From the NCBI GenBank assembly GCA_034211175.1, contig JAXHUH010000289.1, positions 1-64,000 on the forward strand: DNA of 64,000 nucleotides, in the 5' to 3' direction. Below the pieces are notes generated by a model that was given only the letters and a program-made list of their open reading frames with translations, made no database searches and was not told the origin of the DNA. Position 1 is the first letter of the stretch. Every line of letters begins with the position of its first letter. Shown here piece after piece: positions 37,158 through 45,575 of the stretch. The stretch is from JAXHUH01 sp034211175 (GTDB lineage: Bacteria > Actinomycetota > Acidimicrobiia > Acidimicrobiales > CAIXPF01). A program made the translations under genes and the position numbers.

Positions 37158-37423
37158 GTTCTGGCCCCAGTTCGGGAGGTTCTCGTTCTGGCCCGCGCGG
37201 AGTGCCACGGGTGGCATCGCGTGGGGTCCAGTTCGGCGGGTTCTCGTTCTGGCCCGCGCGGAGTGCCACGGGTGGCATCGCGTGGGGTCCAGTTCGGGAG
37301 GTTCTCGTTCTGGCCCGCGCGGAGTGCCACGGGTGGCATCGCGTGGGGTCCAGTTCGGGAGGTTCTCGTTCTGGCCCGCGCGGTGTGCCACGGGTGGCAT
37401 CGCGTGGGGGCCAGTTCGGGGAG
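37158..37423. repeat. Tandem array of four 61-bp palindromic repeats plus a truncated unit
   Basis: Units start at 37180, 37241, 37302 and 37363 with a period of exactly 61 bases and near identity. A shortened copy that keeps only the two ends lies at 37158-37179. Each unit contains the perfect dyad TGCCAC-GG-GTGGCA (37203-37216, 37264-37277, 37325-37338, 37386-37399) and wider imperfect pairing between GTTCTGGCCCGCGC and GCGTGGGGTCCAGTTC, so each can fold into one long hairpin. The period is not a multiple of three and no frame contains stops, so open frames crossing it are accidental. The rest of the 37138-37593 gap holds only the leaderless promoter of the next gene. Confidence 0.9.
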
Positions 37424-37580
37424 GGAGTGGTGGCGAGGCGACGGTTGGTGCCCACCGGGACCGGCGACTCACGCCGTTGGGCCCGACGTCGCGGGACCTC
37501 CGTCCGCAGCGCGACGGGTCGGTCGTCAGGGCGTCGATGATCGTGGTCACACTCCCGGGACGCGGCGCCCGGGACGGGGA

Positions 37581-37586
37581 TACCTT
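37581..37586 (+). promoter_or_regulatory. Leaderless -10 (TACCTT) of the small gene at 37594
   Basis: TACCTT is seven bases before ATG 37594 with no ribosome binding site in between. Confidence 0.55.
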
Positions 37587-37593
37587 GCCGCGC

Positions 37594-37815
37594 ATGGACG
37601 CAACGACGCGTGACTCCGTGATCCGAGACCTGCTCGCCGACGCCGACCGCCTCCGCGAGGACGCCCGCCGGCTCGAGCAGGCCGCCGATCGCATCAGCTA
37701 CCGGGCTCTCGAGCTCGCCTCCCCCGGCCTCGGCCACCAAGTCCTCCGCCGCCTCGACGCCGCGGCCACCCACGACGACGCCGCTGTTGGCGAGGCGGTC
37801 ACCCCGACCGCCTGA
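37594..37815 (+). CDS. Small helical hypothetical protein (73 aa)
   Basis: The 73-residue protein is charged and predicted helical over most of its length, with a heptad-like pattern (RDLLADADRLREDARRLEQA) suggesting a short coiled coil. The C-terminal 20 residues are Ala/Thr-rich. No cysteines or membrane segment are seen. The leaderless TACCTT promoter supports the start. The family is unknown. Confidence 0.55.
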   Translation: MDATTRDSVIRDLLADADRLREDARRLEQAADRISYRALELASPGLGHQVLRRLDAAATHDDAAVGEAVTPTA

Positions 37816-37863
37816 GGCCGCGGCTGTCTGTTTGCTCGTGGCGCCCGTCGGCTCCGACGTCGC

Positions 37864-38817
37864 TCAGCCGAGCTCGGGCAGCACCTGCTCCTGGAAGAAC
37901 GTGATCGTCTCGTCGGGATCGCCGACGGGGACGAGGGCGAGGCGGTCGAAGCCGGCGTCGGTGAACGAGCGGATGGCGTCGACGTAGCGCTTCGGGTCCG
38001 GGCCGTAGGGGATCGCCTCGGCGATGTCCTCCGGGCGGACGGTGGCGGTGGCGGCATCGAAGTTCACCGGGTTCGGCAGCTCCGACATGACCTTCCAGCC
38101 GGGGATGCCGAACCGGAACCGCTCACGGGCGATCCGCAGGCCGGTGTCGTCGTCGGCGGCGTAGGCCATCGGCACCTCGGCCCACGTGGCGTCGCGGCGA
38201 CCGCCCCGCGCCTCCCAGCCGTCGACCAACGAGCCGTCGGGGTCGGTGGCCATGATGCCGGCGGCGCCCGACGCCTTCGCCAGGTCCAACGACGCGTTGC
38301 CGCTCACGGCGAGCACGAGGTCGATCGGCTCGTCGGGCAGGTCGTACACCCGGGCGTCGTCGACCGTGTAGTGGGCGCCCCGATGGTCGACGAACCCGCC
38401 GGACCACGAGGTCCGGATCACCTCGATGGCCTCGCCGAGCATCTCGTGACGCACGTCGGCGCTCGGGAACATCCCGTTGACGTGCTCGTTGAGCCGCTCA
38501 CCGGCGCCGAGCCCGAGCGTGAACCGCCCGCCCGACATGACCGCGGTCGTGGCCGCGGCCTGGGCGATGATCAAGGGGCTGTACCTGATGATCGGGCAGG
38601 TCACCCCGGTGATGATGCCGACGCGCTCGGTCCGGTCCGCGATGGCGCCGAGCACGCTCCACGCGAACGGGCTGTGGTCGTGCTCGGGAAGCCACGGGTG
38701 GTAGTGGTCCGAGATCGAGACGAACTCGAGGCCGCGCTCCTCGGCGACGGTGGCCTGGCGCACGAGCTCGGACGGCCCGTGCATCTCGCTCATCAGCTTC
38801 AGTCCGAACGTGGTCAT
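37864..38817 (-). CDS. LLM-class F420-dependent oxidoreductase (TIGR03557-like)
   Basis: The 317-residue TIM-barrel protein belongs to the luciferase-like group that uses coenzyme F420 in actinobacteria. Typical features are the FVSISDHYHPWLPEHDHSPF active-site region, LGAIADRTERVGIITGVTCP, the cofactor-binding SGGRFTLGLGAGERLNEH and the C-terminal ITFFQEQVLPEL. Members reduce or oxidise diverse metabolites; some are glucose-6-phosphate dehydrogenase-like, but the specificity here is open. ATG 38817 is preceded by GGAAGGA. It lies 59 bases downstream of an SDR on the same strand and may be co-transcribed with it. Confidence 0.9.
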   Translation of the reverse strand: MTTFGLKLMSEMHGPSELVRQATVAEERGLEFVSISDHYHPWLPEHDHSPFAWSVLGAIADRTERVGIITGVTCPIIRYSPLIIAQAAATTAVMSGGRFTLGLGAGERLNEHVNGMFPSADVRHEMLGEAIEVIRTSWSGGFVDHRGAHYTVDDARVYDLPDEPIDLVLAVSGNASLDLAKASGAAGIMATDPDGSLVDGWEARGGRRDATWAEVPMAYAADDDTGLRIARERFRFGIPGWKVMSELPNPVNFDAATATVRPEDIAEAIPYGPDPKRYVDAIRSFTDAGFDRLALVPVGDPDETITFFQEQVLPELG

Positions 38818-38876
38818 CGCAGGTCCTTCCGGAGGTGGGTTCTCGTCGGCGGGCTGCGACGACGCAGCCGCGGTGA

Positions 38877-39917
38877 TCAGCCGGCGTCGACCGTCGGCGC
38901 GCCGGGAGCGAGCTCGCGGCCACGGTGGTCGTCGCCCCGCACCTCGCGCACGCGAGACGTGATGGCACGTACGACGGTCGCGACGGTCTGGGGCAGGGTC
39001 TTGAGGAACGCCGGGTCGAGGACGCCGCCGTCCTGGTCGCCGAAGCGCCCGGCGGCCCCGCGGTCGGTGCCGGGGGCGTCGTCGATCGGCTCGTAGAGGT
39101 TGTCGGTGTCGGGTGCCTTGGTGCCGTCGACCTGCTGGCCCTCCCAGGCGGAGCGGGCGGCGAAGTGGTCGAGCACGCCGGGCATCACCTTGTTGACCAG
39201 CACGAGCATCCGGTTCCACGACCCGACGACCTTCTCGCGGGGTGCGGTGGTCGCGGCCTCGAGGATGGCCTTGGCCGGCACGTCGGGGGAGTAGATCGGC
39301 GGCACCGGCATCGGGTGCTCGTCGAGGTTGTTGCGGCACCACGCGAACTGGGGTGTGTTGACCGCCGGCAGGTGGACCTGGGTGACCCGGATGCCGCTGT
39401 TCTCGTGGATCAGCTCGGTGCGCAGCGACTCCATGAAGCCGCGCGTCGCGAACTTCGACGCGCAGTACGGAGCCTGCAGCGGGATCGAGCGGTAGGCGAG
39501 GGCCGAGCCGACCGACACGATCGTGCCCCGGTCCCGCGGCCGCATCAGCTCGAGCGCGGCGAGCGTGCCGTGGACCTGGCCGAAGAACGTCACGTCGACG
39601 GCGCGGTGGAACGCCTCGACGTCGATGTCGCGGATCGGCGAGAAGATCGTCGACATCGCGTTGTTGACCCACACGTCGATCGGGCCGAGGTGGGCCTCGG
39701 CCTCGCGGGCGGCGGTGCGGACCGCCTCCCAGTCGGTGAGGTCGACCTGGTAGGTGACCGCCTTGCGGCCCCGGGCCTCGACGTCGGCGGCGGCGCCGGC
39801 GAGCCCGTCGGCGCCCCGGGCGATCAGGGCGAGGTCCCACCCGGCGTCGGCGAAGGCGCAGGCGGTGGCCCGCCCGACGCCGGCGGACGCTCCGGTGATG
39901 ACGGCGGTTCCAGGCAT
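38877..39917 (-). CDS. Short-chain dehydrogenase/reductase (extended C-terminus)
   Basis: The 346-residue protein has the classical SDR core: nucleotide motif TGASAGVG (8-15), DVWVNNAMS, the catalytic Ser in IVSVGSALAYRSI and YCASK with the catalytic Tyr and Lys. After residue about 250 it carries a non-catalytic extension of nearly 100 residues (VNKVMPGVLDHFAARSAWEG onward), longer than a standard 250-residue SDR but known in some actinobacterial members. An AGGAG site lies seven bases before ATG 39917. The substrate is unknown; it is probably transcribed with the F420 oxidoreductase. Confidence 0.9.
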   Translation of the reverse strand: MPGTAVITGASAGVGRATACAFADAGWDLALIARGADGLAGAAADVEARGRKAVTYQVDLTDWEAVRTAAREAEAHLGPIDVWVNNAMSTIFSPIRDIDVEAFHRAVDVTFFGQVHGTLAALELMRPRDRGTIVSVGSALAYRSIPLQAPYCASKFATRGFMESLRTELIHENSGIRVTQVHLPAVNTPQFAWCRNNLDEHPMPVPPIYSPDVPAKAILEAATTAPREKVVGSWNRMLVLVNKVMPGVLDHFAARSAWEGQQVDGTKAPDTDNLYEPIDDAPGTDRGAAGRFGDQDGGVLDPAFLKTLPQTVATVVRAITSRVREVRGDDHRGRELAPGAPTVDAG

Positions 39918-40004
39918 GGGCTGCTCCTCGGGTGGGTTCGGATCGATCGGTCGGGGTGTCGGGGGTGTTCGAGGCCGGGGCGCCCGGACGGGGTGGCGGG
40001 TCGC

Positions 40005-40400
40005 TCAGCCGGCTCGTTGCTCGGCCGAGGGCTCGGGCGCCCCCGGCCAGGTGCCGAGCTCGGGGCGCCAGATGGTTCGCCAGCCGCCACCGAACTGGTC
40101 GGGCGACACGCCGCCGAAGCGGACGGTGCCGACGAAGACGAGGCCGCACGCGATGCTGTTGACCCAGGCGGTGATGTCGTCGTAGCCGAGCACCACCGGG
40201 GCGATGACGAGCCACACGCCGACCGGGAAGACGGCCCAGCGCAGGGAGCGGGCGACCTTCCAGAGGGCCACGAAGGCGATGCCGCCGCCGACGGGCCCGG
40301 CGATGCGGTCGGAGGTGGCGGCGGGGTCGCCGTAGTCGAGGACGGCCGGTGCGGCCATCAGCCAGATGCCGACGGCGACGGCGACGAAACGGGCGATCAT
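40005..40400 (-). CDS. SPW-repeat membrane protein
   Basis: The 131-residue protein has four membrane helices arranged as two repeats. Each begins with a G(I/V)WL(M/V)IAP-type motif (VAVGIWLMAAPAVLDYGD and VFPVGVWLVIAPVVLGYDD), which identifies the SPW repeat family. The C-terminal 30 residues are soluble and Pro-rich. The ATG overlaps the stop of the VKOR-like gene as ATGA, so the two are co-translated. The SPW function is unknown. Confidence 0.85.
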   Translation of the reverse strand: MIARFVAVAVGIWLMAAPAVLDYGDPAATSDRIAGPVGGGIAFVALWKVARSLRWAVFPVGVWLVIAPVVLGYDDITAWVNSIACGLVFVGTVRFGGVSPDQFGGGWRTIWRPELGTWPGAPEPSAEQRAG

Positions 40401-41104
40401 GCCGCCACCCCCGCGGTCACGGTGCCTTCGGCGCCCTCTTCGGGTCGGCCCCAGAACGCCTTCCACCACGAGCGGCCGGCGTCGTGCTCACGGCGCAGGT
40501 ACTGGAGGCTGGCGAGGATCTCGTCGACCGCGGGCCCGATCATCGCCAGCGAGATGGCGGCGGAAGCCAGGCACAACGTGCAGAACGCGCCGTAGAGGAC
40601 GGGCTGGAAGACGATCAGCATGACGCTGATGACGCCGAACGGGCCGACGAAGAAGCCGAAGACCAGCACGATCCACGGCATCGTCCGCCACCGCTTGGTC
40701 CCGCCGATCACGCCGGTGACGGCGTCGATCAGGTAGCCGATGGCGCCGAGCGCGGCGTCGCCGATCGGGAAGCGCTCGAACGCCTGGGAGAAGCTCGAGT
40801 CCCGCACGATGTCGCGGGTGCCGTCGCCGAAGAACGGCTCGAACACCCAGTCGGTCATCTCCTGCTGGTACTGGGCCAGGATCCCGGCGACGCCGACGCC
40901 GATGACCGCGAGGACGACGATCGGGAGCCGCTGGCTCCACGCGGACGGGTTCTCCTCCCAGCCGGGGGGAACGTCATCGCGTCCCTCCCCGGTCGGGGGC
41001 CCGCCGGGCGAGGTGCCGGCTGGGCGGGGCTCGTCTTCGAGTCCGGGATGGTCGGCGCGCACGTCGCCGCCGGGACTGTCGGTGTTCGACGTGGTCGGCC
41101 GCAT
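40397..41104 (-). CDS. Vitamin K epoxide reductase-like (VKOR-type) membrane protein
   Basis: The 235-residue protein has a Gly/Pro-rich N-terminus of about 55 residues and four to five membrane helices. The fourth helix starts with FCTLCLASAAISLAMIGPAV, a CxxC motif typical of VKOR-like proteins, which reoxidise disulfide-forming partners using quinone. The matching loop cysteine pair of full VKOR enzymes is not seen, so this may be a related but non-canonical member. It is coupled to the SPW gene. A role in envelope disulfide chemistry is inferred, not shown. Confidence 0.72.
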   Translation of the reverse strand: MRPTTSNTDSPGGDVRADHPGLEDEPRPAGTSPGGPPTGEGRDDVPPGWEENPSAWSQRLPIVVLAVIGVGVAGILAQYQQEMTDWVFEPFFGDGTRDIVRDSSFSQAFERFPIGDAALGAIGYLIDAVTGVIGGTKRWRTMPWIVLVFGFFVGPFGVISVMLIVFQPVLYGAFCTLCLASAAISLAMIGPAVDEILASLQYLRREHDAGRSWWKAFWGRPEEGAEGTVTAGVAA

Positions 41105-41197
41105 GTCCCGGAGGGCTTCCCGATCACCTCCCGACCGAAACCGGCCGATCCCCGGCGGTGGTCGTCGCGGACGCCGCCACCGACCCGGCCCGGGGCG

Positions 41198-41890
41198 TCA
41201 GCTGCCAACGGTCTCGGCGACGCGGGCGCGCCGGTTCCAGACGTAGCGGGCGACAGCCGCGACGATGGCGACGACGACGGCCCAGTTCAGCCAGCCGGAG
41301 TAGCGGCCGAGGTCCTGCCACTGGCGTCCGAGCGCGTAGCCCGCCCCGATCAGCGCGCCGTTCCAGACCGCCGAACCGATGGTGGTCAGCACCAGGAAGC
41401 GCCACATCGGCATGCGGTCGATCCCGGCCGGAAGCGAGACGACGCTGCGGATGCCGGGGATGCACCGACCGATGAGCACGGCGGCGTCGCCGTGCTCGCT
41501 GAACCAGCCCTGCGCCCGATCGAGGTCCTCGGTCGAGACGAGCGGGACCTTGGTGAGGAGGCGGTCGGTGCGCTCGCGCCCCAGCTTCTCGGCGACGACG
41601 TAGAGGACGACCGAACCGGCGACCGAGCCGATGGTCGCGGCCACGAGGGCCGTGACCGGGTTCAGCCGGTCGAGCGCGGCGAGGTAGCCGGCGAAGGGCA
41701 GCACGACCTCGCTCGGGATCGGCGGGAACACGACCTCGAGGAGCGTGAGCAGCCCGACGCCGACCGAGCCGAGCGACTCGATCACGTCGGCGACCCACCC
41801 GGCCAGCCCGGAGAGCTCGGCCGCGCCGCCTCCGGCGCCGGGCCCGTCGCCGTCCGCGGCCAGGAGCATCGAGTCGGTCGCGCTGATCAT
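41198..41890 (-). CDS. DedA family membrane protein
   Basis: The 230-residue protein has the DedA core: the re-entrant motif LLEVVFPPIPSEVVLPFAGY near the N-terminus and GRCIPGIRSVVSLPAGIDRM before a late helix, with about five membrane segments. DedA proteins, including UptA, move undecaprenyl phosphate or other lipids across the membrane. ATG 41890 has GAGGA just upstream, spaced closely; a second ATG at codon 8 is possible. A DUF368 transporter of the same proposed function is at 19584-20570. Confidence 0.92.
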   Translation of the reverse strand: MISATDSMLLAADGDGPGAGGGAAELSGLAGWVADVIESLGSVGVGLLTLLEVVFPPIPSEVVLPFAGYLAALDRLNPVTALVAATIGSVAGSVVLYVVAEKLGRERTDRLLTKVPLVSTEDLDRAQGWFSEHGDAAVLIGRCIPGIRSVVSLPAGIDRMPMWRFLVLTTIGSAVWNGALIGAGYALGRQWQDLGRYSGWLNWAVVVAIVAAVARYVWNRRARVAETVGS

Positions 41891-41988
41891 GGGTCCTCGT
41901 CCGTCGCTGGCGTGATTGACCGGCGGTCGGCGCGCCGGTGGTCTCCGGGCGGTGGTTACCCGCCGGCGACACCGGCCGAACCCGGGCG

Positions 41989-43029
41989 TCAGCCGCCGAA
42001 GCGCAGCTCCACCCGGTGGAGGTACCGCTCGCCGGGACGGAGCACGGCGGGGCCGAGGTCCCGGCGGTTCGGGGCGTCGGGCAGCCGCTGGGTCTCGAGG
42101 GCCAGCCCGCCGTGTGTCCGCAGCGGCGGGCCGAGGGCCTCGCCGGTGTAGACCTGCATGCCGGGCTGGTCGGTGGCGAGCTCCATCCACCGGCCGCTGC
42201 GGCGATCGAGGAGCCGGGCCGCCGGGCGCACCGGTGCGTCGCCGGGGCCGAGCTGCTCGGGCGTGATCACGTAGCAGTGGTCGATGCCGGCGCCGAGCTC
42301 GCCGAGGACGTCGCCGATGCGACGGGCGTCGCGCAGGTCGTAGGGCGTGCCGTCGAGCCCGGCCGGTGCGTCGGCGAGCGGGATGGTCTCGTCGTCCACC
42401 GGCAGGTACCGCGCCGCGTGCACGGCCAGGTCGTGATCGTGGATGGTGCCGGTGCCGGCGAGGTTCCAGTAGGTGTGGTTGGTGAGCGACACGACCGTCG
42501 GCGCGTCGGTCGTCGCCTCGTAGGTGATGCGCACCACGTCGCCGACCAGCTCGTAGGTCGCGGTGGTGGTCACCGTGCCCGGGAAGCCCTGGTCGCCGTC
42601 CGGGCTGGTCAGCTCGAGCCGGACCGCCCCGCCGTCGGGTCGGTCCTCCCCGTCGGCGCTCCACACGCGACGGTCGAAGCCGTGCGGGCCGCCGTGGAGC
42701 TGGTTGTCGCCCTCGTTGGCGTCGAGGCGGACCTCGGCGTCGTCGAGCGTGAACCGGGCCCCGGCGATGCGGTTGGCCCATCGGCCGACGGTCGCGCCGA
42801 GGTACGGGCTGCGGTTGCGATCGGCGTAGGCGTCGACGTCGTCGAGCGCGGCGGTGACGCCGACGGTGCCGCCGCTGCGGTCGGGCACCCGCACGGTCCG
42901 CAGGGTGGCCCCGAGGGTGAGCACCTCGATCGCGATCCCGGCCGGCGACCGCAGCGTGAGCTGGTCGATCGGGGCGGGCTGCTGGAGCGGGTCACCGGGG
43001 CTGGTTCCGAGTCTCGTGCGTTCGACCAC
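41989..43029 (-). CDS. Aldose 1-epimerase
   Basis: It interconverts alpha and beta anomers of galactose, glucose or related sugars. The 346-residue protein has the GalM fold: RSPYLGATVGRWANRIAGAR, GDNQLHGGPHGFDRRVW with a substrate-binding His, the LTNHTYWNLAG motif with the catalytic His, and a C-terminal LALETQRLPDAPNR stretch with the catalytic Glu. Start GTG 43029. It has no adjoining galactose genes but fits with the sugar-use genes in this window. It diverges from the AAA+ gene at 43202. Confidence 0.93.
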   Translation of the reverse strand: MVERTRLGTSPGDPLQQPAPIDQLTLRSPAGIAIEVLTLGATLRTVRVPDRSGGTVGVTAALDDVDAYADRNRSPYLGATVGRWANRIAGARFTLDDAEVRLDANEGDNQLHGGPHGFDRRVWSADGEDRPDGGAVRLELTSPDGDQGFPGTVTTTATYELVGDVVRITYEATTDAPTVVSLTNHTYWNLAGTGTIHDHDLAVHAARYLPVDDETIPLADAPAGLDGTPYDLRDARRIGDVLGELGAGIDHCYVITPEQLGPGDAPVRPAARLLDRRSGRWMELATDQPGMQVYTGEALGPPLRTHGGLALETQRLPDAPNRRDLGPAVLRPGERYLHRVELRFGG

Positions 43030-43189
43030 GGCACCAGCATGCCAAGCCGCGGACGCCTGCTCTGACGGGCCGATCGAACGGGACCGCCGGGCGCGGCGGT
43101 GGCGGCGATCGGCCGTCGACGACGACCTGAGCTGGGCCGACCGCCGGGCGTGGGCGTGGGTTCGCTCCCGTCATACCCAGTCGGGGCGA

Positions 43190-43195
43190 TACCGT
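43190..43195 (+). promoter_or_regulatory. Leaderless -10 (TACCGT) of the AAA+ gene
   Basis: TACCGT is six bases before ATG 43202 and no ribosome binding site is present. Confidence 0.55.
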
Positions 43196-43201
43196 GGTCA
43201 C

Positions 43202-44614
43202 ATGACCTCACCGCCCAACCCCTCGACCATCGGTGAGCTCCGAGCGTCGGGCTGGGAATCGGTCCCGGTCAAGACCGAGCTCCGCCGCAATGCCATCGCC
43301 CGCATCCGTGCCGGCGAGGCCCTCTTCCCCGATGTCCTCGGCTACGAGGAGACGGTGATCCCGCAGCTCGAGACCGCGATCCTCGCCGGTCACGACGTCA
43401 TCTTCCTCGGTGAGCGCGGGCAGGCGAAGACCCGCATGATCCGCAGCGTCACCGAGCTGCTCGACGAGTGGATGCCGGTCGTCGCCGGCTCCGAGATCCA
43501 CGACGATCCCTACCACCCGACGTCGCGCTACTCGAAGGACCTGATCGCCGAGCACGGCGACGACACCCGCATCGAGTGGGTGCACCGCTCGCTGCGCTTC
43601 GGCGAGAAGCTCGCCACCCCCGACACGTCGATCGCCGACCTGATCGGTGAGGTCGACCCGATCAAGGTCGCCGAGGGCCGGTACCTCTCCGACGAGCTGA
43701 CCATCCACTACGGGCTCGTCCCCCGCACCAACCGCGGCATCTTCGCCATCAACGAGCTCCCCGACCTCGCCGAGCGCATCCAGGTCGGTCTGCTCAACAT
43801 CCTCGAGGAGCGCGACGTCCAGGTCCGGGGCTACAAGATCCAGCTCCCGGTCGACGTCATGCTGTTCGCCTCGGCGAACCCCGAGGACTACACGAACCGC
43901 GGGCGGATGATCACGCCGCTGAAGGACCGCTTCGGCGCCCAGATCCGCACCCACTACCCGCTCGAGATCGACACCGAGATGGCGATCGTCGACCAGGAGG
44001 CGGCACCGTTCGAGGCCGAGGGCCTGACGGTGCGCACGCCCCAGTTCATGAGCGAGATCATCTCGACGATCTCCCACCTGGCCCGCGACTCGGCCCACGT
44101 GAACCAGCGCTCGGGCGTGTCGGTCCGCCTGTCGGTGTCGAACCACGAGACGATGGTGGCCAACGCCGCCCGCCGTGCGCTGCTGACCGGCGAGGACGAG
44201 ATCGTCGCCCGGGTGAGCGACCTCGACGCCCTGGCCGCGTCGACGTCGGGCAAGATCGAGATCGAGACGCTGGAGGACGGCCGCGAGGGCCAGATCCTCG
44301 AGAACCTGGTCAAGGGCGCGGTGCTGGCGGTGTTCAAGGAGCGCTCGTCGCCGGAGGTGACCCGCTCGGTGCTCGAGGCGTTCGAGGGCGGCGTGATCGC
44401 CAACGCCGGTGAGGACGTCCCGTCCGGTGACTTCGTGCGCCTGCTCAACGACGTGCCCACCCTGCGGGAGATCGTCAGCGAGCTGACCGAGGGGGACGAG
44501 TCGCCCGGCATGGTGGCCAGTGCCACCGAGTTCGTCCTGGAGGGGCTCCATCTCTCGAAGCGGCTCAACAAGGACGCGATGGGCGCGCGTTCGACGTACC
44601 GTTCCCGGAGCTGA
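43202..44614 (+). CDS. MoxR/Mg-chelatase-type AAA+ ATPase
   Basis: The 470-residue protein carries a ChlI/MoxR-like AAA+ core. The P-loop region is VIFLGERGQAKTRMIRSVTE, an unusual GERGQAKT in place of GxxGxGKT. Sensor and arginine regions include GIFAINELPDLAERIQVGLL and VMLFASANPEDYTNRGR. A helical C-terminal domain follows. Homologs in actinobacteria, such as the Rv0958 type, are usually encoded next to a von Willebrand A protein and act as a chaperone-like pair. Here the next gene is a lipoprotein, and a VWA-partner-like protein begins 18.5 kb away at 63147. It starts a run of three overlapping genes. Confidence 0.88.
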   Translation: MTSPPNPSTIGELRASGWESVPVKTELRRNAIARIRAGEALFPDVLGYEETVIPQLETAILAGHDVIFLGERGQAKTRMIRSVTELLDEWMPVVAGSEIHDDPYHPTSRYSKDLIAEHGDDTRIEWVHRSLRFGEKLATPDTSIADLIGEVDPIKVAEGRYLSDELTIHYGLVPRTNRGIFAINELPDLAERIQVGLLNILEERDVQVRGYKIQLPVDVMLFASANPEDYTNRGRMITPLKDRFGAQIRTHYPLEIDTEMAIVDQEAAPFEAEGLTVRTPQFMSEIISTISHLARDSAHVNQRSGVSVRLSVSNHETMVANAARRALLTGEDEIVARVSDLDALAASTSGKIEIETLEDGREGQILENLVKGAVLAVFKERSSPEVTRSVLEAFEGGVIANAGEDVPSGDFVRLLNDVPTLREIVSELTEGDESPGMVASATEFVLEGLHLSKRLNKDAMGARSTYRSRS

Positions 44615-45575
44615 CCTGGGCGGCCGCGCCGTCCTCTTGGCGGCGCTCGCCGCGTGCCTGGTGCTCTCCGGCTGCGTCTTCTTCGTCGAGGACGACGGGG
44701 ACGACGTCGCGACCGCGCCCGGGGTGACCAGGGTGCGCTCGGCCGACCTCCCCGCGTTCGTCGCGGGCGCAACCGAGCAGGACGAGCCCGACGCCGGGCT
44801 GGAGGTCGAGCCACCCCCGCCATCGGAGGGGGGCGGCGGCTCGGTGACCATCCTCGACGGCGGTGAGCCCGCGGGCAGCGGCGGTGACGACGACTGGGGC
44901 GACGGGAACGGCGACGGCTTCGACAGCTCGTTCGGCGACCGCAGCCCGGAGAACCAGTTCACCGACGAGCTGTCGTCCGATGCCGACGATCGCCAGCTGC
45001 GGGCGGCGATCGCCGCCTCGAACGACCTGGTGTTCCTGTGCACCGTCTACCTGAACGACCCGGACCTGGCGAACCGGGCCGCCGCGTACCGCCAGCTCCA
45101 GCCGATGGGTGAGCCCGAGGGTGTGATCTGCCCCAGCGGGGTGCGGGTCGGCAACGACTTCTGGCCGTCCTACGAGCAGTCCGAGGCCGACCGGGCGCTG
45201 CGTGACGCCATCAGCCGAACCGAGCTGACCGACGCGCCGACCGGCGCCGCGTTCGCGGACCGCGCCGCCTGGCTCTGTGGCCTGGCGCTCGAGGGTGACC
45301 CGGCGGTGTCGGCCGCGGCCTACCGGGCCGCCCGCGACGTCGAGCGGCCGGTGCCGATCCAGTGTGGTGACCGGACGCTCTACGTCGGCGCGGACTGGTG
45401 GGACGACTGGTTGGAGGCCACCGCCGACCGCACGATCCGCGACCACCTGCGGGCGAGCAACGACATCGAGCTGCTGTGCTCGGTGGCGTCGGCCGACACC
45501 AACGCGGCCAACCGGGCCGCCGCGTACTGGCGCCTGAACGAGCTGATCGACGGGCCGGTGAATTGCGGCTCCTGA
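44520..45575 (+). CDS. Lipoprotein with three Cys-paired repeats
   Basis: The frame from GTG 44520 gives 351 residues, but the lipoprotein signal lies at about 35-52 (VLLAALAACLVLSGC, lipobox LSGC with C52), so the true start is probably nearer 44600, perhaps at a non-standard codon. After an acidic, Gly-rich linker (60-150) come three related units of 67-79 residues, each with one Cys pair 29-30 residues apart: C174/C204, C253/C282 and C320/C349. They share a pattern like ANRAAAYRQL and DRALRDAI. Each unit probably holds one disulfide outside the membrane. No known family. It overlaps the AAA+ gene and, by 13 bases, the next gene. Confidence 0.7.
   Translation: MPPSSSWRGSISRSGSTRTRWARVRRTVPGADLGGRAVLLAALAACLVLSGCVFFVEDDGDDVATAPGVTRVRSADLPAFVAGATEQDEPDAGLEVEPPPPSEGGGGSVTILDGGEPAGSGGDDDWGDGNGDGFDSSFGDRSPENQFTDELSSDADDRQLRAAIAASNDLVFLCTVYLNDPDLANRAAAYRQLQPMGEPEGVICPSGVRVGNDFWPSYEQSEADRALRDAISRTELTDAPTGAAFADRAAWLCGLALEGDPAVSAAAYRAARDVERPVPIQCGDRTLYVGADWWDDWLEATADRTIRDHLRASNDIELLCSVASADTNAANRAAAYWRLNELIDGPVNCGS

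Noticed and set aside
37158..37423. CRISPR array
   Set aside because: The 61-base period is fully repeated with no unique spacers, the units are palindromic over most of their length, and no cas gene is present.
36962..37815. Proteins encoded across the 61-bp repeats (both strands)
   Set aside because: The period is not a multiple of three and all frames lack stops, giving repetitive peptides such as RAGQNENLPNW in shifting frames. The conservation is at DNA structure level, not coding.
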